This document shows, piece after piece, positions 60,733-64,000 of a stretch of 64,000 nucleotides of DNA. The DNA comes from Notospermus geniculatus (Eukaryota > Nemertea > Pilidiophora > Heteronemertea > Lineidae). The stretch is taken from positions 1-64,000 of the forward strand of contig NMRB01000852.1 of NCBI GenBank assembly GCA_002633025.1, read 5' to 3'. The notes beneath the pieces were generated by a model, which was not told the origin of the DNA, made no database searches, and worked only from the letters and a program-made list of their open reading frames with translations. The translations under genes were made by a program, and so were the position numbers. Positions within the stretch are counted from its first letter, which is position 1. Every line of letters starts with the position of its first letter.

Positions 60733-61498
60733 AGGCTTTCGTGGCATTTCCGTTAATACGAAAAAAATACCATCGTGTGCGAAGTAAGATTAATCGATTA
60801 GAGCTCCAAGCTCCGTCGTAAAAGATTCGCAAACTGACATTTCAAACCGACACATCATTCCGCATGGTGAAAACGATAACCTTTTTCACGATAGGCACCT
60901 TTGAATTATAGCAATATTTTTGATTATAGTTGCTGATGAAAGCTTTCTTGTGGCATTGTAAATGAAGGTTGCATATTTTCACACACTTTTTGTGACATAA
61001 TTAGGAGAATTCTCGAAAACATTGAACTCAGTAAAAAGACGCCCAGAAGGTTAAGGCAGACAATGCTATCAAGTCTAAGTTAAAGCCCGCGATTACGGCA
61101 GCGAGTTATCTTTTTACAACTCGGAAAAAAATTCATCCAGAGCTAAATGCCAACAGTGTAGACGTTTTACTGCTCAGTCAAATTTTCTTGTGATTACATA
61201 GCCTCAGAATACTAATGAAACGTGAACTGGCAATGGTCGACACCAGAAGAAGTCACATTGGAACACTCTGCTATCTATTTTCTTGGCTTGGAGAATCGAA
61301 GGACTGCCATATGAATCGTCTGAGATGCCATCCAACCCGATGGCCCTGCAGGCAACAAGAGGCTCAATCTCCTAACAGGGATCAATTGGTACGCCCACGG
61401 ACACCGTGCAAGAAGAGAGCTTATCATCGCCACTAAGCGACTGACATCTACTTCGATAAACGCTCTCATTTATGGTGAAATATGGGCTAGTAATGAGG
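60733..61498. repeat. 0.76-kb tandem duplication, copy 2
   Basis: This is a direct repeat of 59973-60732 with a few single-base indels. Frames of 60-75 codons on both strands are interrupted or shifted between the copies, which argues against coding. Confidence 0.96.
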
Positions 61499-61746
61499 TC
61501 CTAGGGTGAAGGATAAGGGTTGAACTGTTCTATGGCGTGACATACAGAGTCGGCTTGATAGTGAAAGCAAGCACAAGCAATGATCTTTGTGCACCCTGTG
61601 AAGATTATGAAGGTGAGGTTGTGCTCGGTCACATGTGGGAATAACTTACAGTGGTACCTCCCGTACTGATCAGGAGGACCGGGATGGTGGAGTCATCATG
61701 GCCCATTCTGCTGGGGAAATCAGTGCCAGTGGTTCAGAGCGCTCGT
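61499..61746. other. no gene seen
   Basis: Short intronic stretch between the 0.76-kb repeat and the minisatellite. Nothing supported. Confidence 0.4.
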
Positions 61747-62024
61747 CCCCTACGTCACGACGCCCTCTACGTCACGACGTGTGCGTTGACGCCCTCTACG
61801 TCACGACGTGTGCGTTGACGCCCTCTACGTCACGACGTGTGCGATGACGTCCCGTACGTCACGACCTGTGCAATGACGTCCCTACGTCACGACGTGTGCG
61901 ATGACATCCCCTACGTCACGACGTGTGCGATGACGCCCCCAGGACACGATGTCTGCAACGACGCCCCCTGCGTCACGACGTGTGCGATGACACCCCTACG
62001 TCACGACGTGTGCGATGACGTAGG
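61747..62024. repeat. 29-bp CpG-rich minisatellite of ACGTCA words
   Basis: About nine to ten units of roughly 29 bp repeat CTACGTCACGACGTGTGCG followed by ATGACG or TTGACG. Each unit has a TACGTCA half-CRE and often a second GATGACG. It lies about 90 bp inside the MIDN intron next to the donor at 62111. The apparent open frame (VTTCAMTP type) is an artefact of the repeat. Confidence 0.93.
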
Positions 62025-62111
62025 GAGCGAGCGCTGATTACCTCGGGATGTTTTGATCTGGAATGAAGCTGGCCGTGCCAACAAGGTCAAAGTAAAGTTA
62101 ACATTTCTTAC

Positions 62112-62435
62112 CTTATTTGAAAATGAAGTGTGCGATAATTCTTTTAATCTCTGTGATAAATTTCGACTGGCCTTGGCTATAGCTGATCCATCGAGTATGG
62201 GAACATTCTTTGGACTAGTTGTGCAAGTTGTGGCTTCGCGGGGAAGGGCAGGTGTGGGGAGAGTCTGCACCTGTGGAATAGGCCGGCTCGCAGCGGGCTT
62301 GAGTGGACTAGAAACTGACATTGTGCGGCGTACATTCTGAGGTGTTGTAGATAGTTGTAACTCGACGAACATCATATGGTCACCGAGCCTCATCATCAAG
62401 GTCAGGGGTGATTTCCCAGAAATGAAGTCTGTCAC
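62112..62435 (-). CDS. MIDN: midnolin, exon with first half of the Catch domain
   Basis: The acceptor tctgtctttacag precedes GTGACAGAC and the donor is TCAAATAAG|gtaaga. The exon is exactly 108 codons in phase 0. It begins [16 protein letters not shown], then [12 protein letters not shown], followed by a Ser/Thr/Pro/Ala-rich linker and a charged helix ([16 protein letters not shown]). Vertebrate midnolin has SDFLSGRSPLTL and VGDHMMFVQLQL at this place, so the match is strong. This block is Catch-1 and follows the ubiquitin-like domain, which should be encoded further right. The open frame past 62112 (VRNVNF onward) is intron and minisatellite. Confidence 0.94.
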
Positions 62436-64000
62436 CTGTAAAGACAGAAAGAAATACCAACACTTAAAAGAAGATCATATAATTCACGTCAGCTGAATTC
62501 ATCTTCATTTCCTGTCATCGGATCAGGACACCCTAGTCTACTTCCTCTTATCAAAGCCATTTCTTTCCAAGACGTGCATTACCAACTGCCACCAAAAGTT
62601 TCACCCCATTTAACCATGTGGGGCATAGCACATTCACATTCACTGAAATATCTACGTTGTTAGCACGCAATTGCTTTCCAAACCCTTCCCTAACCCACCA
62701 AGCTTGCACAGCCTGGTGAAAGCGGAATGCTGGTGGGCGAAAAAAATGTAGGCTGAGAGACAAGGGATTATCTAGATTTTCAACCAAATCACCAGATAAC
62801 TGTGGTGTGGGTGGACCTTCTCCCAGGGCCTTACACAGTTTAGGCACTGAATAGCTCATAACTCAAATAGGCCTTAACGTGTATACACCCGCACAACATT
62901 CGAACTGCATGATTTATTGAGGAGCGTGACCAACACCAACACAAGTCTTGTATCTGAGAAGAGAGTGTTCGATGATCATGCGATTACTAGGAACCTAAGG
63001 ACATCTTGCATGTCTTGCATCTGGCAAGACAAGTGTTTTCTCATTTGAAAGGCGTCGGCATGAACTGAATAGAAGTACATTCTTGTGTTTTGAGGGATCC
63101 CGAAGTTACCCGTCGGCCATAGATCCAGCCATAAATTGAAATAGAAAACACGACATAACGTCTTTATGTTGTTACATAACTACCTTCCACCCCCACCCCC
63201 CGAAATGCCTCGTTTATGAAAGAATGGGCCGTTTTAGCCCAGTGATTTCGCGTCCGAAAAAGAAGGATGCTGTAAATTTAGTAGTATGACAAACGTGGAT
63301 ACGGTCCATGCCTTCGATCTCGGTCAGAAAAGTCAGCTCCTTCCAAGAATAGCAACAATCTACAACCACATCACCACTGAATAGTCAAATGTCACGGACT
63401 GTTTACCCAACATCATCTGACAATTGGTAATTGTCATCGTTTCTAGGATCTCGTACATAACATAATAGTATACAAACAATTATCATCATCTGACATTCTA
63501 ACAAGATAATTGAAATCAGGCCACATACCCTGGACAGGAACTTGAACGAGAGAGTCGAGTCACGCATTTGGAAGAAACGAAATGTCAACTTGACCAGAAC
63601 AACATTATAAGGTCACTAAATAGGCCTTGGTGAAGTGGAGAAGCCAAATAAATGTTTCCCAGGGGCCGGTTTTTATGCCTACTACTCTAAATACTACTGA
63701 AATAGGCCAAAGTAGCACGTGTCTGGCCCTGTCTCTGTCCAAGTAGACGAACACAAACTGAAAATCTATGAACCAAGCTTTATGAACATGTCCAAACCCA
63801 AACTTCAGGCCCAACAACCGCCTGTCAAGGAAGGGAGACACGAAATGCTCAGATGTTAGTGGACTTTTCTTCGATATCACACATATTGCAATGCAGCATT
63901 CCAACGGGCTGGTATAGAATGCCAACAGGTAAATTCCCTTTGACTTCTTGATACTTATACGATTTCGTTAGCAATGGCCCTGGTAACATCGCAAGCAATC
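62436..64000 (-). other. MIDN: MIDN intron; ubiquitin-like exon not found
   Basis: I looked on the minus strand for a ubiquitin-like domain ending in a LESLTETQ-type motif in phase 0 and found none. Frames at 62551-62859 and 63605-63925 (102 and 106 codons) do not resemble it and lack convincing splice sites. The exon(s) are therefore probably beyond position 64000. Confidence 0.6.

Larger units (their letters stand above)
38272..62111 (-). other. MIDN: MIDN intron of about 23.8 kb
   Basis: The donor is AATAAG|gtaagaa at 62111-62110 and the acceptor cattccag ends at 38272. The intron contains a LINE tail (40.3 kb), the 8.5-kb tandem duplication, family C MITEs, SINEs, a 0.76-kb tandem duplication and a CpG-rich minisatellite. 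I found no further exon that fits the phases on either side. Around 39.53-39.95 kb five frames are open on both strands (up to 112 codons) without recognisable domains. Confidence 0.8.

Noticed and set aside
61635-62037. Repeat-protein frames (VTTCAMTP type)
   Set aside because: They are translations of the 29-bp minisatellite; the frame shifts between units.

Overview
This is a nuclear genomic window from an animal with a heterozygous, repeat-rich genome. Genes are split by long introns with GT-AG junctions. There are tRNA-derived SINEs, many short terminal-inverted-repeat (TIR) elements, and the words TAGGCCTA and TGACGTCA recur far more often than expected. No bacterial or viral gene set is present. 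The repeat style suggests a marine invertebrate deuterostome or lophotrochozoan, but I cannot name a species.

The one gene I can identify is midnolin (MIDN), on the minus strand, covering about half the window. Four coding exons are visible: 62435-62112, 38271-38136, 31650-31474 and 31038-30791. Splice sites and codon phases agree at every junction, and the last exon runs in frame to a stop. They give about 294 residues covering both halves of the Catch domain and the C-terminal helix. The N-terminal ubiquitin-like exon(s) were not found and should lie beyond the right edge. The two larger introns (about 23.8 kb and 6.5 kb) hold most of the repeats, including an 8.5-kb tandem duplication.

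At the left edge (642 to about 1790, plus strand) are the last three exons of an unidentified gene, with matching phases, a stop and two AATAAA signals. From 1.8 to 30.4 kb I find no recognisable coding exon. That stretch holds DNA-transposon-like elements (3.4-4.1, 4.6, 21.2-21.8, 28.5 and 28.8 kb), tandem repeats (8.4, 13.1, 17.3 and 29.8 kb), a 0.9-kb tandem duplication (14.85-16.55 kb) and a promoter-like or inverted-repeat block at 29.56-29.70 kb.

The right half is dominated by direct tandem duplications: 834 bp at 36.2-37.9 kb with an N exactly at the junction, 8.5 kb at 41.8-59.0 kb, and 0.76 kb at 60.0-61.5 kb. They may be real duplications or two haplotypes joined head to tail during assembly. 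The two 8.5-kb copies differ by a 167-bp element with a clean empty site, so they record a transposition or excision event. Nearly all other open frames are short, overlap on both strands, and look like chance.
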